Shown: positions 55,207 through 64,000, numbered from the stretch's first letter. The stretch: DNA of 64,000 nt from Nitratireductor sp. (GCA_017854535.1 JAFMHL010000018.1:1-64000); one strand, 5' to 3'. The notes: generated by a model not told the origin, from the letters alone. Numbers and translations: made by a program.

Positions 55207-55563
55207 TTGAGTGCCCAGATGAGTATTATAGTGTTTGTATTGGCTTCGGGCTTCGTTGCTGCCGGATTGTTGAATGCCTTGCACCTTGTTTTGCAGCAGC
55301 AATTTCAAGAGGCGAGCGAGGAAGACGTGTTGAATCCGGGGCTGGTGTTGTATTTTGACACGCCCGGCGCAATCGGTTGGTCAATGATTTTGTGTATTTT
55401 TGCAGGCCCTTGGTTGGTGCTCAGTCAGGGCATTTGGTTCTGGAAACACGATGTTCTACCAACACCTGTGCTTGGCATTTGTGGTTTGCTTTCGCTGATT
55501 TGGAGTTTTTGTTCGGGCGTTTTCATTTTTGAAGTTGTTTATGCTGTGGGCATAATTAGCTAA
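55207..55563 (+). CDS. Small integral membrane protein, unknown
   Basis: 118 residues with four hydrophobic segments (about 6-28, 53-75, 83-97 and 99-116). Conserved-looking rhizobial inner membrane protein. Start is TTG 55207 with GGGG upstream, or ATG 55219 with no ribosome site. It may share regulation with the carbonic anhydrase-like gene 82 bases later. Confidence 0.65.
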   Translation: MSAQMSIIVFVLASGFVAAGLLNALHLVLQQQFQEASEEDVLNPGLVLYFDTPGAIGWSMILCIFAGPWLVLSQGIWFWKHDVLPTPVLGICGLLSLIWSFCSGVFIFEVVYAVGIIS

Positions 55564-55645
55564 ATAAATGAGCTGCGTTGCATATAGCTGAAGCCAATGA
55601 TACGCGCAGACTGCTGCAACATACCTATTATCGGGATTATCACCA

Positions 55646-56170
55646 ATGCCAGTTTTCGCTCTAGATGGAATTGAACCTGATCGAACCGCCGGTTTTTCTT
55701 GGATAGCGCCAACCGCAAGTGTCATTGGTAAAGTCGTGATCGGGCGCGATGTCGGTATCTGGTTTGGCGTTGTCATACGCGGTGACAATGAGACGATTAC
55801 AATTGGTGATCGCACCAATGTTCAAGAGAATTGCGTGATGCATACAGATCCCGGTTTTCCTATATTGATCGGTAAAGGTTGCACTATTGGACATCGTGGA
55901 ATGATCCATGGCTGCACAATCGGTGACAATTCATTGATTGGTATGGGCGCTACCATTTTGAACGGCGCCGTTATCGGAAACAATTGTCTGATTGGTGCGG
56001 GCGCACTGGTTCCTGAAGGAAAAGTTATTCCAGATAATTCATTGGTTGTTGGAATGCCAGGGAAAGTCGTTCGCGAACTGGATGCAGATGCCGTGCGCCG
56101 TTTGGAGATCTCAGCAGATGTCTATGTCAGCAATGCCAAGCGCTTTGCGAAGGGCTTGCTTGAGCTTTAG
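55646..56170 (+). CDS. Gamma carbonic anhydrase family protein
   Basis: 174 residues. Left-handed beta-helix of hexapeptide repeats with zinc histidines H66 (VMHTDPG), H83 and H88 (IGHRGMIHG), as in gamma-class carbonic anhydrases and the related YrdA/PaaY proteins. [18 protein letters not shown] is diagnostic. Carbonic anhydrase activity is plausible but many homologues are inactive or act on other thioesters. AGG-like sites before the ATG are weak. Confidence 0.9.
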   Translation: MPVFALDGIEPDRTAGFSWIAPTASVIGKVVIGRDVGIWFGVVIRGDNETITIGDRTNVQENCVMHTDPGFPILIGKGCTIGHRGMIHGCTIGDNSLIGMGATILNGAVIGNNCLIGAGALVPEGKVIPDNSLVVGMPGKVVRELDADAVRRLEISADVYVSNAKRFAKGLLEL

Positions 56171-56209
56171 TTCCCTAAGTAAGCGAGTTTTGCTTCCATC
56201 ACAGTAGGA

Positions 56210-56286
56210 AGCCGCCCACTGACAAGTCAGCGAGCGGCTCCAAGATCCGGTCGTTGGGACGGGGAAGGTGGGGACACAACCGGATC
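56210..56286. repeat. Two strong intergenic hairpins between convergent genes
   Basis: The first hairpin pairs AGCCGC with GCGGCT and, inside it, CTGAC with GTCAG (56210-56239). The second pairs GATCCGGT (56244-56251) with ACCGGATC (56279-56286) around a G-rich 27-base loop. No T-run follows either, so they do not look like simple terminators. Confidence 0.6.
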
Positions 56287-56313
56287 AAACCTAACCGTCA
56301 AATTTTGAATTGC

Positions 56314-56928
56314 TTATTTTATAGAGCCAACCATGCTTCTGGCATCGACAATGTTTTCCCATCGGCCTGAGTGAGCCGCGGCCTGGCGTTTCAAGAAGCT
56401 ATATTCAGTTTTGTTCCAAGTCAGAATTTCACTATTAAGATTATCTAGGACAAAATCTGCTTTATCGGTTCTGACGGTAAGAACGGCATGCCCTTCACCA
56501 TTTTTTTGGCGGACAACCGTGACGAGCAATGAAGAAGCCGGCCAGCCTTTTCGCATTAGCTCTTTGCGTTTCATCAAAGCAAAATCTTCGCAGTCACCGT
56601 ATTTTTTTGGAAGTACCCAAAGTTCTTCAGTGCCGTAATATTCCTCATCTGTAACTGGAATAACGGTGTTATTGGCCTTTGCATTTGCATTGACCATTTC
56701 TGCCCAACGAGCCTTGTTCAGCTTTACTGGTTTTGTATTTGATGCTCTGATATTGCAGTCATCAAACTGTTTTCGGCAATAATCATAATGGCCGATTGGT
56801 TGAGAAGTATATTCCCCAATTCGCATGATATTGCGATTGCCTGCATGTGCGGTCTGATACGTTACTGTAACCAAACCAAATGCAATTGCTGCTGATAGCA
56901 GTCTTTTTTTTGCACTGTTTTGTTTCAT
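56314..56928 (-). CDS. Transglutaminase-like cysteine peptidase (BTLCP family)
   Basis: 204 residues with a signal peptide ending near AHAGN (about 30). Catalytic triad signature of the bacterial transglutaminase-like cysteine proteinases: YGDCEDFALMK (Cys about 114), GEGHAVLTV (His about 149) and FVLDNLNSE (Asp about 164). This family is related to LapG, which cleaves an outer membrane adhesin to release biofilm cells, though rhizobial BTLCPs are mostly uncharacterised. The protein is predicted periplasmic. It lies near PilZ and PAS genes on the same strand. Confidence 0.88.
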   Translation of the reverse strand: MKQNSAKKRLLSAAIAFGLVTVTYQTAHAGNRNIMRIGEYTSQPIGHYDYCRKQFDDCNIRASNTKPVKLNKARWAEMVNANAKANNTVIPVTDEEYYGTEELWVLPKKYGDCEDFALMKRKELMRKGWPASSLLVTVVRQKNGEGHAVLTVRTDKADFVLDNLNSEILTWNKTEYSFLKRQAAAHSGRWENIVDARSMVGSIK

Positions 56929-57149
56929 GTCTATTTCCCCGTTGACGAGGACAAGATGACAGAAACAATTTTACGCTAGGCAAAAAAGGGTGGTCGCATT
57001 TAAGTCAAATCAAATGCAAGATTGATTCAAAACTGACGTGTATTTGAAGATAAATCGACTCAAATATATCGAAAATTTGAATAAAATTTTATGGAAAAAC
57101 GTGAAGCTTCAATACTGGGTTGCAAGCAAAAATCAAAACTGGGAATTAG

Positions 57150-57767
57150 TTAGGCTCCCAGGAAGCCTTCCAGTGAGTTGCGCGTCTGCACAATCGCAAA
57201 CTCAATAGCAACACCTTCATCAAACTGACGAACAACCCGTCCGCGCATGTTACCCAGCCATAATACCGTTCCAATAGCAGGCTTAACGGAAAGCTCTAAT
57301 GCAGCGCCTGATAGCGACAAATCGACGATCTTAGTTTGATAAACACGACCATCTTCCAAACGGATAACGCCAGCGCGGCTGCGCGGAGCGATACGTTCGT
57401 GACGGCGATCTTCCGGCAAATTCAATTCATGGCGGTTAGCAAGCCAAGTCAATTTGGCTGCAAGCTTATCGCGTTTGCTGGTTGTTGCCTTTACGCTCAT
57501 GGCAAAGCCGCCACCAAACAATCTTAGGATGTTGCCTTCAATGCGGCCAAGATGATCCACATAAGCGACAACACGTTCGCCAACCGCTCCTGATACAGGC
57601 GTGATCATAGCAGCGCTACCAGGAGACATATCGAAAATCTGACAAGGAAACTCTTGATGGTTTTCCAGCATATAGCGTCCAAAAAGCGTTAAGTCGACGC
57701 GAGAAAATTCCTTTTCTGTGTCAGAAACAAGGTCCTTGAGCTGATTTTTTGCGATGGCTTGTTGCAT
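57150..57767 (-). CDS. PilZ domain-containing protein
   Basis: 205 residues. C-terminal PilZ domain: RRHERIAPRSRAGVIRLEDG (about 119-138) contains the RxxxR c-di-GMP-binding-type motif, and LSLSGAALELSV (about 149-160) contains the (D/N)xSxxG equivalent. The N-terminal half looks like a degenerate PilZ repeat (QIFDMSPGSAAM). Such proteins bind c-di-GMP and act on motility or polysaccharide synthesis. The gene stands alone with long gaps on either side. Confidence 0.85.
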   Translation of the reverse strand: MQQAIAKNQLKDLVSDTEKEFSRVDLTLFGRYMLENHQEFPCQIFDMSPGSAAMITPVSGAVGERVVAYVDHLGRIEGNILRLFGGGFAMSVKATTSKRDKLAAKLTWLANRHELNLPEDRRHERIAPRSRAGVIRLEDGRVYQTKIVDLSLSGAALELSVKPAIGTVLWLGNMRGRVVRQFDEGVAIEFAIVQTRNSLEGFLGA

Positions 57768-57884
57768 AGAATGACAAACTATTTCTGATTATTGGGGCAG
57801 ATTCTCGAATTCTTCTACCCCTAATTTGCATTATGCTGGTTAATGATTGGTAAGTTTCCGTAAGAAAGTTACATATTTTTGCAA

Positions 57885-58544
57885 TCAATTTCCAATTCTG
57901 CCGCCTTCATGCACCACCAAATGAGCAACCTTTTTGCTGGATTGAGGAATTGGCGGAACTTCATTGTCCGTTTTCGTCGATCCGCCCATATGAATTTCCG
58001 GAGGTAATAGTGATGGAGCTAGAGGCGCGGTTCCCATATCTTTGATGTCAGCGGTCTCAAGATAATCCACTGATCTCAAGCTGCAGTCAGTCAAAGGTTC
58101 GGTACCAAGCCAATAATAGTTCTTTTCTGGCGTTGCTATTCCTAGAATGCGGGTGCTTCCATCTGGCATGGGTTCCAGGGGTAGAGCGATCATCTCATAG
58201 TCTACCTGCTTGCCACTATCGGTTTTACCACGCATGACAAAAACGACCGGCTGAAACTCGCGATATGTTTTAGAAAGCAATTTGGCAACTTCAAAACAAT
58301 CTTCTTCTACCCAATGGCCTAAAAAACCGTATCCTTTTAACTCACGTCCAAAAGCGGCGCATAACCTCGTTCCAGCCAATCGATAGCTGATGGTGCGCAT
58401 GGTTCCCGACACTTCCAGTATAAAGGTATCTGACAACAGATTACGAATATCGCTGGGTTCAATTTCTTCACGGCGTGGCGCAAGACGTCCGTCGCGAACT
58501 CTGTTCCAATAGTCAAACAGCTGCTTTGTGTTTTGTTGTCTCAT
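57885..58544 (-). CDS. PAS domain protein, PF07310 (PAS_5) type
   Basis: 219 residues from ATG 58544. The PAS-like region (about 10-160) begins MRQQNTKQLFDYWNRVRDGRLAPRREEIEPSDI, characteristic of the rhizobial PAS_5 family, and continues with RLCAAFGRELKG and DYEMIALPLEP. The C-terminal 60 residues are polar and Pro-rich. Function unknown, perhaps sensory. The frame is open to 58703; that longer start is less likely because homologues begin near 58544. Confidence 0.8.
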   Translation of the reverse strand: MRQQNTKQLFDYWNRVRDGRLAPRREEIEPSDIRNLLSDTFILEVSGTMRTISYRLAGTRLCAAFGRELKGYGFLGHWVEEDCFEVAKLLSKTYREFQPVVFVMRGKTDSGKQVDYEMIALPLEPMPDGSTRILGIATPEKNYYWLGTEPLTDCSLRSVDYLETADIKDMGTAPLAPSLLPPEIHMGGSTKTDNEVPPIPQSSKKVAHLVVHEGGRIGN

Positions 58545-58749
58545 AAGAATACGTTTCCCTGTCTCATATTTCTCCCAACCGAAATCGAGCAGCCTTTTCA
58601 CAAAGAACTGTTTCAGTGCGGCACACATGGCGGACAAATTGTCTGCTGACTGAAAGAGATTGCAGGGTTTGTGCCAGTTTCGAAAGTCGGGCGAGCTATT
58701 CATCTGTGGACTGGAGCAGCTTGCTAATTCACCTTTAGAATTAACCTTA

Positions 58750-58919
58750 ACGAAAGCTTACCGTTGCACGGTCACGCCAATTATGGGACATAGAATGCGA
58801 TTCACGTGACAATGCTCCATGAGACCAGTCACGAACTAAGGTTTTCCTCGAACTCGTTGTGGGACGGGCATTTAGGGACATAACCAAGCCGCTCGGAAGT
58901 GATTCCGGGCGGTTTTTTT
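58750..58919 (+). ncRNA. Candidate orphan small RNA
   Basis: A strong plus-strand terminator at 58889-58919 has no protein gene directly upstream on that strand, and lies between a minus-strand gene and rhomboid. That is the layout of a short stand-alone RNA. The 5' end is not known; a TAGAAT near 58792 could be a -10 box but no well-spaced -35 was found. No match to a known family is claimed. Confidence 0.35.
58889..58919 (+). terminator. Strong Rho-independent terminator
   Basis: CCGCTCGGAA and TTCCGGGCGG form a 10-bp stem (one T-G pair) with a GTGA loop, followed by seven T. It ends 58 bases before the rhomboid ATG. Confidence 0.85.
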
Positions 58920-58977
58920 ATTGCAGTTTGACGGTGCTGGGTTAGAACTGTTTGCATGCAGACAAGGAAGGCAGCAG

Positions 58978-59718
58978 ATGGAAAACGTTAACGTGGATGA
59001 GCCAATTGAAGATGTTCTACCGCAAAAGCGAGAACCCATGTTCAACTTGCCTGGCAGTATTTTGGCGCTTGGAATTCTGCTTATTATTATACATCTCATT
59101 CGCTATTTCTTATTGACTGAACCGCAAGACCAGCAGGTCATTTTCATGTTTGCGTTTTTTCCTGCGAGCTTTGGAGATGCCGCCGCCAGCGCTCCTTATC
59201 CATTGTCGGGTTACTGGTCACCTTTGACCCATGGATTGCTTCATGGTGATTTTTTACATCTTGCTATGAACCTGATCTGGATGGCTGCTTTTGGCTCTCC
59301 GGTTGCCCAGCGCTTTGGAGCAATGAGATTTTTTATTCTGGTTATTATTTGCACTCTGGCCGGCGCATTGCTTCATTTCGTGACGACCAGTGATCCATTT
59401 GTGCCGGTCATCGGCGCATCAGGGGCCGTTTCAGGATTGATGGGCGCCGCCGCACGTTTCGCATTCCAAAATATTGGAAACAGGCGCGGATTTACATCTG
59501 ATCGACCTGCACTCAGTCTTGTTCAAAGTTTCCAGAACAGGCAGTTCCTGATGTTTTTTACCATTTGGATGGGTATGAACTATCTATTTGGAGCTGGCTT
59601 TATCGACGTAACGGGTGAGGGCAGTTTGATTGCTTGGCAGGCTCATGTGGGTGGTTTTCTTGCTGGAATTTTGATTTTCGGCTTGTTGGATCCTCATAAA
59701 AAGCAAACTACTGCTTGA
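58978..59718 (+). CDS. Rhomboid family intramembrane serine protease
   Basis: 246 residues. Six or so membrane helices. The catalytic serine is in GASGAVSG (about 152) and the histidine in HVGGFLAGI (about 227); the HxxxN-type segment is HGDFLHLAMNLIW (about 99-111). Cleaves membrane proteins within the bilayer; substrate unknown. AAGGAAGG precedes ATG 58978, a strong site; an earlier in-frame start at 58921 lies at the terminator and is rejected. Confidence 0.9.
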   Translation: MENVNVDEPIEDVLPQKREPMFNLPGSILALGILLIIIHLIRYFLLTEPQDQQVIFMFAFFPASFGDAAASAPYPLSGYWSPLTHGLLHGDFLHLAMNLIWMAAFGSPVAQRFGAMRFFILVIICTLAGALLHFVTTSDPFVPVIGASGAVSGLMGAAARFAFQNIGNRRGFTSDRPALSLVQSFQNRQFLMFFTIWMGMNYLFGAGFIDVTGEGSLIAWQAHVGGFLAGILIFGLLDPHKKQTTA

Positions 59719-59787
59719 TTTGATTTAAAAATGAGCGTGAAATAGTGGGAGATTCTGCGAATTTCTAGTCAAGCGAGGAGAATATAA

Positions 59788-60216
59788 ATGACTGTTGCAA
59801 CGATTTTGGCCGGAAAAGGTGGAGACGTTATCACTGCCACGCCCTCCACAACACTGGAACAGCTTTCGAATATCCTTGCCGAACACCGCATTGGTGCGAT
59901 CGTCATTTTGGAAAGTGATAAAACAGTTTGCGGGATTGCTTCTGAGCGGGATGTTGTCAGGCAGATCGCAAAGCAAGGTGCTTCTGCCCTGAATGCGCCG
60001 ATCTCTGTTTGTATGACCAAAAAGGTTATCTCTTGCACCCCTGACTCAACGATTAATGATGTCATGGGGATTATGAGCAGCAATAAATTCCGTCACTTGC
60101 CGGTGATTACAAATGGCAAGCTTGAGGGAATTATTTCCATAGGTGATGTGGTGAAGAAAAAAATCGAACAGTCTGAGCGCGAGGCTGAAGAACTAAAGCA
60201 ATATATTGCGGGTTAA
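59788..60216 (+). CDS. Protein with two CBS domains
   Basis: 142 residues, essentially two CBS motifs (about 8-65 and 72-130). Typical parts are IVILESDKTVCGIASERDVVR and FRHLPVITNGKLEGIISIGDVVK. CBS pairs bind adenine nucleotides and sense energy or redox state. Single CBS-pair proteins of this kind are common in Rhizobiales; partner is unknown. GCGAGGAG lies before the ATG. Confidence 0.9.
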   Translation: MTVATILAGKGGDVITATPSTTLEQLSNILAEHRIGAIVILESDKTVCGIASERDVVRQIAKQGASALNAPISVCMTKKVISCTPDSTINDVMGIMSSNKFRHLPVITNGKLEGIISIGDVVKKKIEQSEREAEELKQYIAG

Positions 60217-61398
60217 TTAAAGTTCAGCTTTTGACATCATGCCTTCGAAGACGCCTTGCTCTTCCAATTCACGCAAGCGTAACATCATTTCATCATAACC
60301 AAGTTTGATGGCTTCATTTGCTTTATGAAATTCAATAAGGCCGACATTTTTTAACCTTGGGCGAATGGTGAAGTCCGGCGGATCACCGGCAAGACGTGCT
60401 CTGGCAATCCTATCTTGGATAATGTTGAACGACTCAACCATGACAGATGTGACGCCCAAGCGGTTCTCGCGCTGGCTCTTCATGTCTTTATTGCCCATGA
60501 ATGAGAACCATGACGATTCATCGCCGCCGCCATGATGTTGAGCCTTTTGGTCTTCTACGTGCTCGTAGTGAGAATGGCGCACAACTGTCGCGCGGCCAAA
60601 GGTTTCAGCATTCAGGTTCACGGCGATCACAAGATTTGGTTCATAAGCACGGCACACCGAGACAGGTACCGGGTTGACCAATGCGCCATCAACCAACTGA
60701 CGCCCACCATGAGAAATGGGTGAAAAAATACCTGGCAGAGCGTAAGAGGCTCTAATGGCTGGAACGATTGGCCCATCGTTTAACCAGACTTCATGGCCGG
60801 ATTGAATTTCAGTAGCGACAGCAACGAAGGGTCTGGTTAGATCTTCGATGTTAATATCTGCCATATGTTCTTCCATACGACGGGCGAGGCGAGAGCCATT
60901 TATCAAGCCGCTGCCACGTAAAGAAAAGTCCAGATAACGAAGAATATTTGCTTTGGTCAAAGAGCGGGCAAATTCTTCAAGGTCATCCATTTTACCAGCC
61001 AGATAACTACCGCCGACCAATGCGCCAATAGATGTTCCAGATATCATGGAGATAGGAAGACCGAAGTCGTCTATTGCACGCAAAATGCCGATATGAGCCC
61101 ATCCGCGTGCAATGCCGCCGCCTAAAGCTAGCGCGATGCCACCACATCTCGTGCGCCCATTGGGTTTTCTTTCAGGACGCGCATCATTGGTTGCTGTTGG
61201 ATTGTGATTGGAACCTGCTTCATCAAAGCTATGATTTGAAGGCGCGCTAATATCGACCACCGAATGATCAGTTTGATTAATTGATTCGTTTTGTTGCATT
61301 GCCTTCGGATCAAGCTCAATGGGAGGATTTTCACCAACGAATTCAAGTGCTTCACTTGTGGACTGTGTATTTCCAGAGCTGATCGAGTACCATGCCAT
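60217..61398 (-). CDS. Patatin-like phospholipase family protein
   Basis: 393 residues. Patatin fold: oxyanion GGGIARGWAH (about 93-102), nucleophile GTSIG (S123 in 121-125) and catalytic Asp in VDGALVNPVP (about 231). The first 85 residues are polar, Ser/Asn/Gln rich and probably disordered. The Rss/RssA-like group lacks a signal peptide and acts in the cytoplasm or at the membrane. It follows hisI after 156 bases on the same strand. The start at ATG 61398 is probable. Confidence 0.87.
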   Translation of the reverse strand: MAWYSISSGNTQSTSEALEFVGENPPIELDPKAMQQNESINQTDHSVVDISAPSNHSFDEAGSNHNPTATNDARPERKPNGRTRCGGIALALGGGIARGWAHIGILRAIDDFGLPISMISGTSIGALVGGSYLAGKMDDLEEFARSLTKANILRYLDFSLRGSGLINGSRLARRMEEHMADINIEDLTRPFVAVATEIQSGHEVWLNDGPIVPAIRASYALPGIFSPISHGGRQLVDGALVNPVPVSVCRAYEPNLVIAVNLNAETFGRATVVRHSHYEHVEDQKAQHHGGGDESSWFSFMGNKDMKSQRENRLGVTSVMVESFNIIQDRIARARLAGDPPDFTIRPRLKNVGLIEFHKANEAIKLGYDEMMLRLRELEEQGVFEGMMSKAEL

Positions 61399-61554
61399 GA
61401 CGACTATCTAATCATAAACGAGTTAATTTTTTAAAACCAAACGGCAGATTATTGTGGAGCCGATGGGTCATTTGGGAGGTAGTGAAACGTATAAAAATCG
61501 CTGGAATATGATCTGGCATGTGACAGTTGAACACAGCATGAATGGAAATGAAAA

Positions 61555-62010
61555 CTATTTTTCCTGTGTTGAATAAACCTCTTTTGGATCAAACTTCGCT
61601 TTTCGTGAATCAAAAGACAAATTTACCGAGCCGTCTCTTGATGCTTCGATCTTACGATAAAAACAACTGATACGGCCCGTGTGACAAGAAGCATCAGCGC
61701 CTTTCACAGTCACTTTCATTAATACTGCATCTTGATCACAATCGGTCCACATCTCGCTGACCTGTTGCACATTGCCGGATGTTTCGCCCTTGAGCCAAAT
61801 AGCATTGCGCGAGCGGCTCCAATAATGAGCCTTCCCTGTTTCAATGGTCTTCGACAAAGCCTCAGCGTTCATATGGGCCAACATCAAAACTTCACCGCTC
61901 GATGCATCCATGGCCAAAGCCGTGATCAAGCCATTGCCATCGAATTTTGGTCGAAAGACTTTGCCTTCTTCCTGCTCAATGCCTTTTTCAGGTGCGGCAA
62001 ATTCTAACAT
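61555..62010 (-). CDS. hisI: Phosphoribosyl-AMP cyclohydrolase
   Basis: 151 residues. Third step of histidine synthesis, opening the adenine ring of PR-AMP. Zn and Mg ligands are visible: DCDQDAVLM (about 92-100) and [11 protein letters not shown] (about 111-121), plus AHYWSRSR. It is a stand-alone HisI with no fused HisE. It starts 26 bases after folE, the usual folE-hisI pairing in Rhizobiales. Confidence 0.95.
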   Translation of the reverse strand: MLEFAAPEKGIEQEEGKVFRPKFDGNGLITALAMDASSGEVLMLAHMNAEALSKTIETGKAHYWSRSRNAIWLKGETSGNVQQVSEMWTDCDQDAVLMKVTVKGADASCHTGRISCFYRKIEASRDGSVNLSFDSRKAKFDPKEVYSTQEK

Positions 62011-62036
62011 GATATTCGGTCCTGATGGGTGCCGGC

Positions 62037-62672
62037 TCAGTTACCTTGTAAGCGAAGCATCGTCATAAAGTTCACCTGCTCAGCAGGATCATTGCGGAAT
62101 TGCCCGGTGAAGCAAGTAGTCACGGTAGAAGAGCCTTGTTTCTTAATTCCTCGCATCGCCATACACATATGCTCCGCCCCAATCATTACAGCAACACCGC
62201 GCGGATGAAGTGCTTCGTCGATTGCAAAAGCGATGTCTGCAGTCATGTTTTCCTGCGTTTGAAGGCGATGAGCGTAAATGTCGACGACCCGCGCAATCTT
62301 GGACAAGCCCAAAACTTTTCCGTCTGGAAGATAAGCCACATGGGCTTTGCCAATAATGGGGACCATGTGATGTTCACAATGGGAATGAAACGAAATGTCT
62401 TTGACCAGCACCATGTCATCATAGCCGCCGACTTCTTCAAAAGTGCGGCCAAGTTCATTGGAAGGGTCTTGATCATAGCCTGAAAATAATTCGCCATAGG
62501 CTTTGGCAACACGCTTGGGCGTATCCAACAAGCCTTCCCGATCAACGTCTTCGCCGATCCATTTTAGCAATGTGCGAACAGCATCTTCCGCCTCTGCCTG
62601 TGAGGGGCGGTCTTTCTTATCTAACAATTTGCGTTGAGCGCGGTTTTTAAGTCCTGCAATAATAGCGTCCAT
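62037..62672 (-). CDS. folE: GTP cyclohydrolase I
   Basis: 211 residues. First step of folate/tetrahydrobiopterin synthesis, converting GTP to 7,8-dihydroneopterin triphosphate. Zinc ligands: [10 protein letters not shown] (Cys and His about 98-105) and TTCFTGQFR (Cys about 176). RDPAEQ-type end ([11 protein letters not shown]). GAGGAAG lies eight bases before ATG 62672; TTG 62687 is open but less likely. Upstream of hisI in the same transcript. Confidence 0.96.
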   Translation of the reverse strand: MDAIIAGLKNRAQRKLLDKKDRPSQAEAEDAVRTLLKWIGEDVDREGLLDTPKRVAKAYGELFSGYDQDPSNELGRTFEEVGGYDDMVLVKDISFHSHCEHHMVPIIGKAHVAYLPDGKVLGLSKIARVVDIYAHRLQTQENMTADIAFAIDEALHPRGVAVMIGAEHMCMAMRGIKKQGSSTVTTCFTGQFRNDPAEQVNFMTMLRLQGN

Positions 62673-62922
62673 ATCGGTCTTCCTCAAGAGTTCATCCTTT
62701 GGCTACAAATAGTCGATCTGTCTCGAACCAGTCGCAGCCGGATGATTCATTCTTGCAAAGAAATGAACCGTGGGCTTTGGCCGGGTTCCGGGGCTTCAAT
62801 GGCGTTGTCCAACGCTACTTAGGCACGGTGACCTGACTTCTGAATTTCTTCAGCCTGTCTAATATAGTGATTATGGCAAATAGATCAATGCAAACTGACG
62901 ACAAGGGCAAATTGCGAAATAA

Positions 62923-63630
62923 TTACGCCTGGTTCAGTTGGGCAATCAATTCAGGCAACTCATGAATACCAGATAATACATGATCGGCATGGGGGCGAAG
63001 ATCGTCCGCACTCGCCATGCCCGTGGTAACAGCAATGGTTATTGCTCCGGCCGCTTTGCCGCTATGTATGTCATGCGTACTGTCTCCAACCATCAGTACT
63101 TCATGGGGCTCTGCGCCAATGTGGCTGATAAAAGCAGAAACCATTCCAGCTTCCGGCTTTGGCCCATGGCCTGAATCATACCCTGCAATAAAACCAAAAT
63201 GCTCTGTAAACCGCATTTTTTCGAGTTGATTGCGAGCACCTGTTTCACTGTCATTTGTTGCAAGACCAACAGCAAAGCCAGCCATTTTCAGGTGATCAAG
63301 AACACCAGCGGTATAGGCAAATGGGCTTACGAACTCTGTCGCATAGCGCGCAAACAACCTATCTAACTCTTCTGCCAATTCGTCGATATTCGACCTGTTG
63401 ATTACATTACCCCAAATGGCAGCCTGTTCGGCGCAAGTCCCGGCAATGATAACGGAGCTAGGCATGAATGTGTGTTCATCCAAATCGAAATCAACTGCCT
63501 TTGCCATTTGCCAGGCTAGAGCTTCATCACCATTTGTCAGCGTTCTGATGACTGCAGCTGTTGCAGGCCCAAAGGTCTCGGTGAAATCTATCAGTGTGCC
63601 ATCTTTGTCGAAGAGAACGCCCTTAATCAT
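62923..63630 (-). CDS. HAD family phosphatase (phosphoglycolate phosphatase-like)
   Basis: 235 residues. HAD motif I FDKDGTLIDF (residues 8-17, with the uncommon Lys between the two Asp), motif II ATNDS (about 124-128), and motif IV GDSTHDIHS (about 182). The size and cap position resemble Gph/PGP-type phosphatases. Substrate is not determined. ATG 63630 has AAGGACTG before it. It starts three bases after the stop codon of the upstream hydrolase. Confidence 0.88.
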   Translation of the reverse strand: MIKGVLFDKDGTLIDFTETFGPATAAVIRTLTNGDEALAWQMAKAVDFDLDEHTFMPSSVIIAGTCAEQAAIWGNVINRSNIDELAEELDRLFARYATEFVSPFAYTAGVLDHLKMAGFAVGLATNDSETGARNQLEKMRFTEHFGFIAGYDSGHGPKPEAGMVSAFISHIGAEPHEVLMVGDSTHDIHSGKAAGAITIAVTTGMASADDLRPHADHVLSGIHELPELIAQLNQA

Positions 63631-63633
63631 CAA

Positions 63634-64000
63634 TCAGTCCTTCAAATGTTGGATCATATGCGCAGCGACGGCCTCTGCATGAGAATAGGTTATTGCGTGA
63701 TAGGCATCCTCGCAGATCGAGATATCCGCTGTGGGAAACATCTCCTTCAAAGAGTCTGCGCCAGTTGGAGGCGTAACCGTATCCTTTGCGCCCCAAACGG
63801 CACCAATAGAGATATCCGCCTTAGCCAGTTTCTCGTAATGGGCCAAACCGTTTAAAAGCGGCGTATGCAAAATAGTGGAACGTAAAGATCGCATATATCC
63901 TGGATATGCCATCTGTTCGCGATAACGTTCCATCAAATCGGGCAATGCCTTTCCCTGATTTTCTGGTTTCGCCATATCAGCAAGGAGGCGCTTGGACATT
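63634..64000 (-). CDS. Alpha/beta hydrolase, C-terminal part (truncated by window edge)
   Basis: 121 residues of an open frame running off the window end. The last part of an alpha/beta hydrolase: VWGAKDTVTPP (acid) and DAYHAITYSHAE (catalytic histidine) are visible. The nucleophile elbow would be upstream. It is followed within three bases by the HAD phosphatase gene, so they are in one operon. Confidence 0.75.
   Translation of the reverse strand, partial: MSKRLLADMAKPENQGKALPDLMERYREQMAYPGYMRSLRSTILHTPLLNGLAHYEKLAKADISIGAVWGAKDTVTPPTGADSLKEMFPTADISICEDAYHAITYSHAEAVAAHMIQHLKD

Overview
The window looks like a chromosomal segment of an alphaproteobacterium of the Hyphomicrobiales (Rhizobiales), probably a marine lineage with moderate to low GC. 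This rests on the gene content and order. It carries a general L-amino-acid transporter operon (aapJQMP), a PopZ-like DUF2497 gene next to valS and tolC, and a run erpA-dgt-argS-SPOR-nagZ-scpA-scpB. It also has a YcjX/YcjF pair, an ExoR-like Sel1 protein, an alphaproteobacterial NDUFS4-type complex I accessory gene, DUF3126, and a pyrrolysine-free MttB homologue. Most of the window is ordinary housekeeping sequence.

Layout. 1-1304: AT-rich end of what may be an integrated element. It holds one truncated unknown gene and stops at a 3' tRNA-end fragment (about 1283-1304). 1326-8446: class II aldolase, large MscS-type channel, small secreted protein, MFS transporter, metallo-hydrolase, SDR. 8481-10290: folate operon folP-folB-folK. 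10294-15610: secreted protein, YcjF/YcjX, SixA-like phosphatase, alpha/beta hydrolase, and an Lrp regulator divergent from ald. 16995-20273 (minus): apparent cysteine/sulfur operon cysK, AlaX-type editing protein, sulfurtransferase, GNAT. 20492-27467: tRNA-Asn, tRNA-Cys, pcm-like gene, tolC, PopZ-like gene, valS. 27484-31867: methyltransferase, ExoR-like protein, Tat-exported metallo-hydrolase, xth and small proteins. 31945-40368: Fe-S, dNTP, tRNA charging, cell wall and condensin genes. 40474-42295: DUF192, tRNA-Pro, NDUFS4, tRNA-Arg with a duplicated 3' end, and a small secreted peptide. 42480-49906: MttB homologue and the aap operon. 49921-64000: mixed genes including cysE, a gamma-carbonic anhydrase, BTLCP/PilZ/PAS proteins, rhomboid, CBS protein, patatin, hisI, folE, a HAD phosphatase and a truncated hydrolase.

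How genes work together. folP, folB and folK cover consecutive folate steps, and folE supplies the first committed step far away at 62 kb. cysK, the sulfurtransferase and the distant cysE make a cysteine synthesis and use set. Lrp with ald is a standard alanine-responsive pair. The aap genes encode binding protein, two permeases and an ATPase.

The most unusual feature is the ATPase gene of the aap operon (48536-49906). It encodes an AapP ATPase fused in frame behind a helix-hairpin-helix domain like the C-terminal extension of rhizobial NuoE, plus a Lys/Ala/Pro-rich histone-H1-like linker. Other items worth checking are the island-type tRNA scar near 1.3 kb, the tRNA-Arg 3'-end/terminator duplication near 41.7 kb, a possible orphan small RNA ending at 58919, and a 33-codon leader ORF with a hairpin-embedded ribosome binding site before aapJ. 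No CRISPR array, prophage, transposase, restriction system or recognised defence system was seen.
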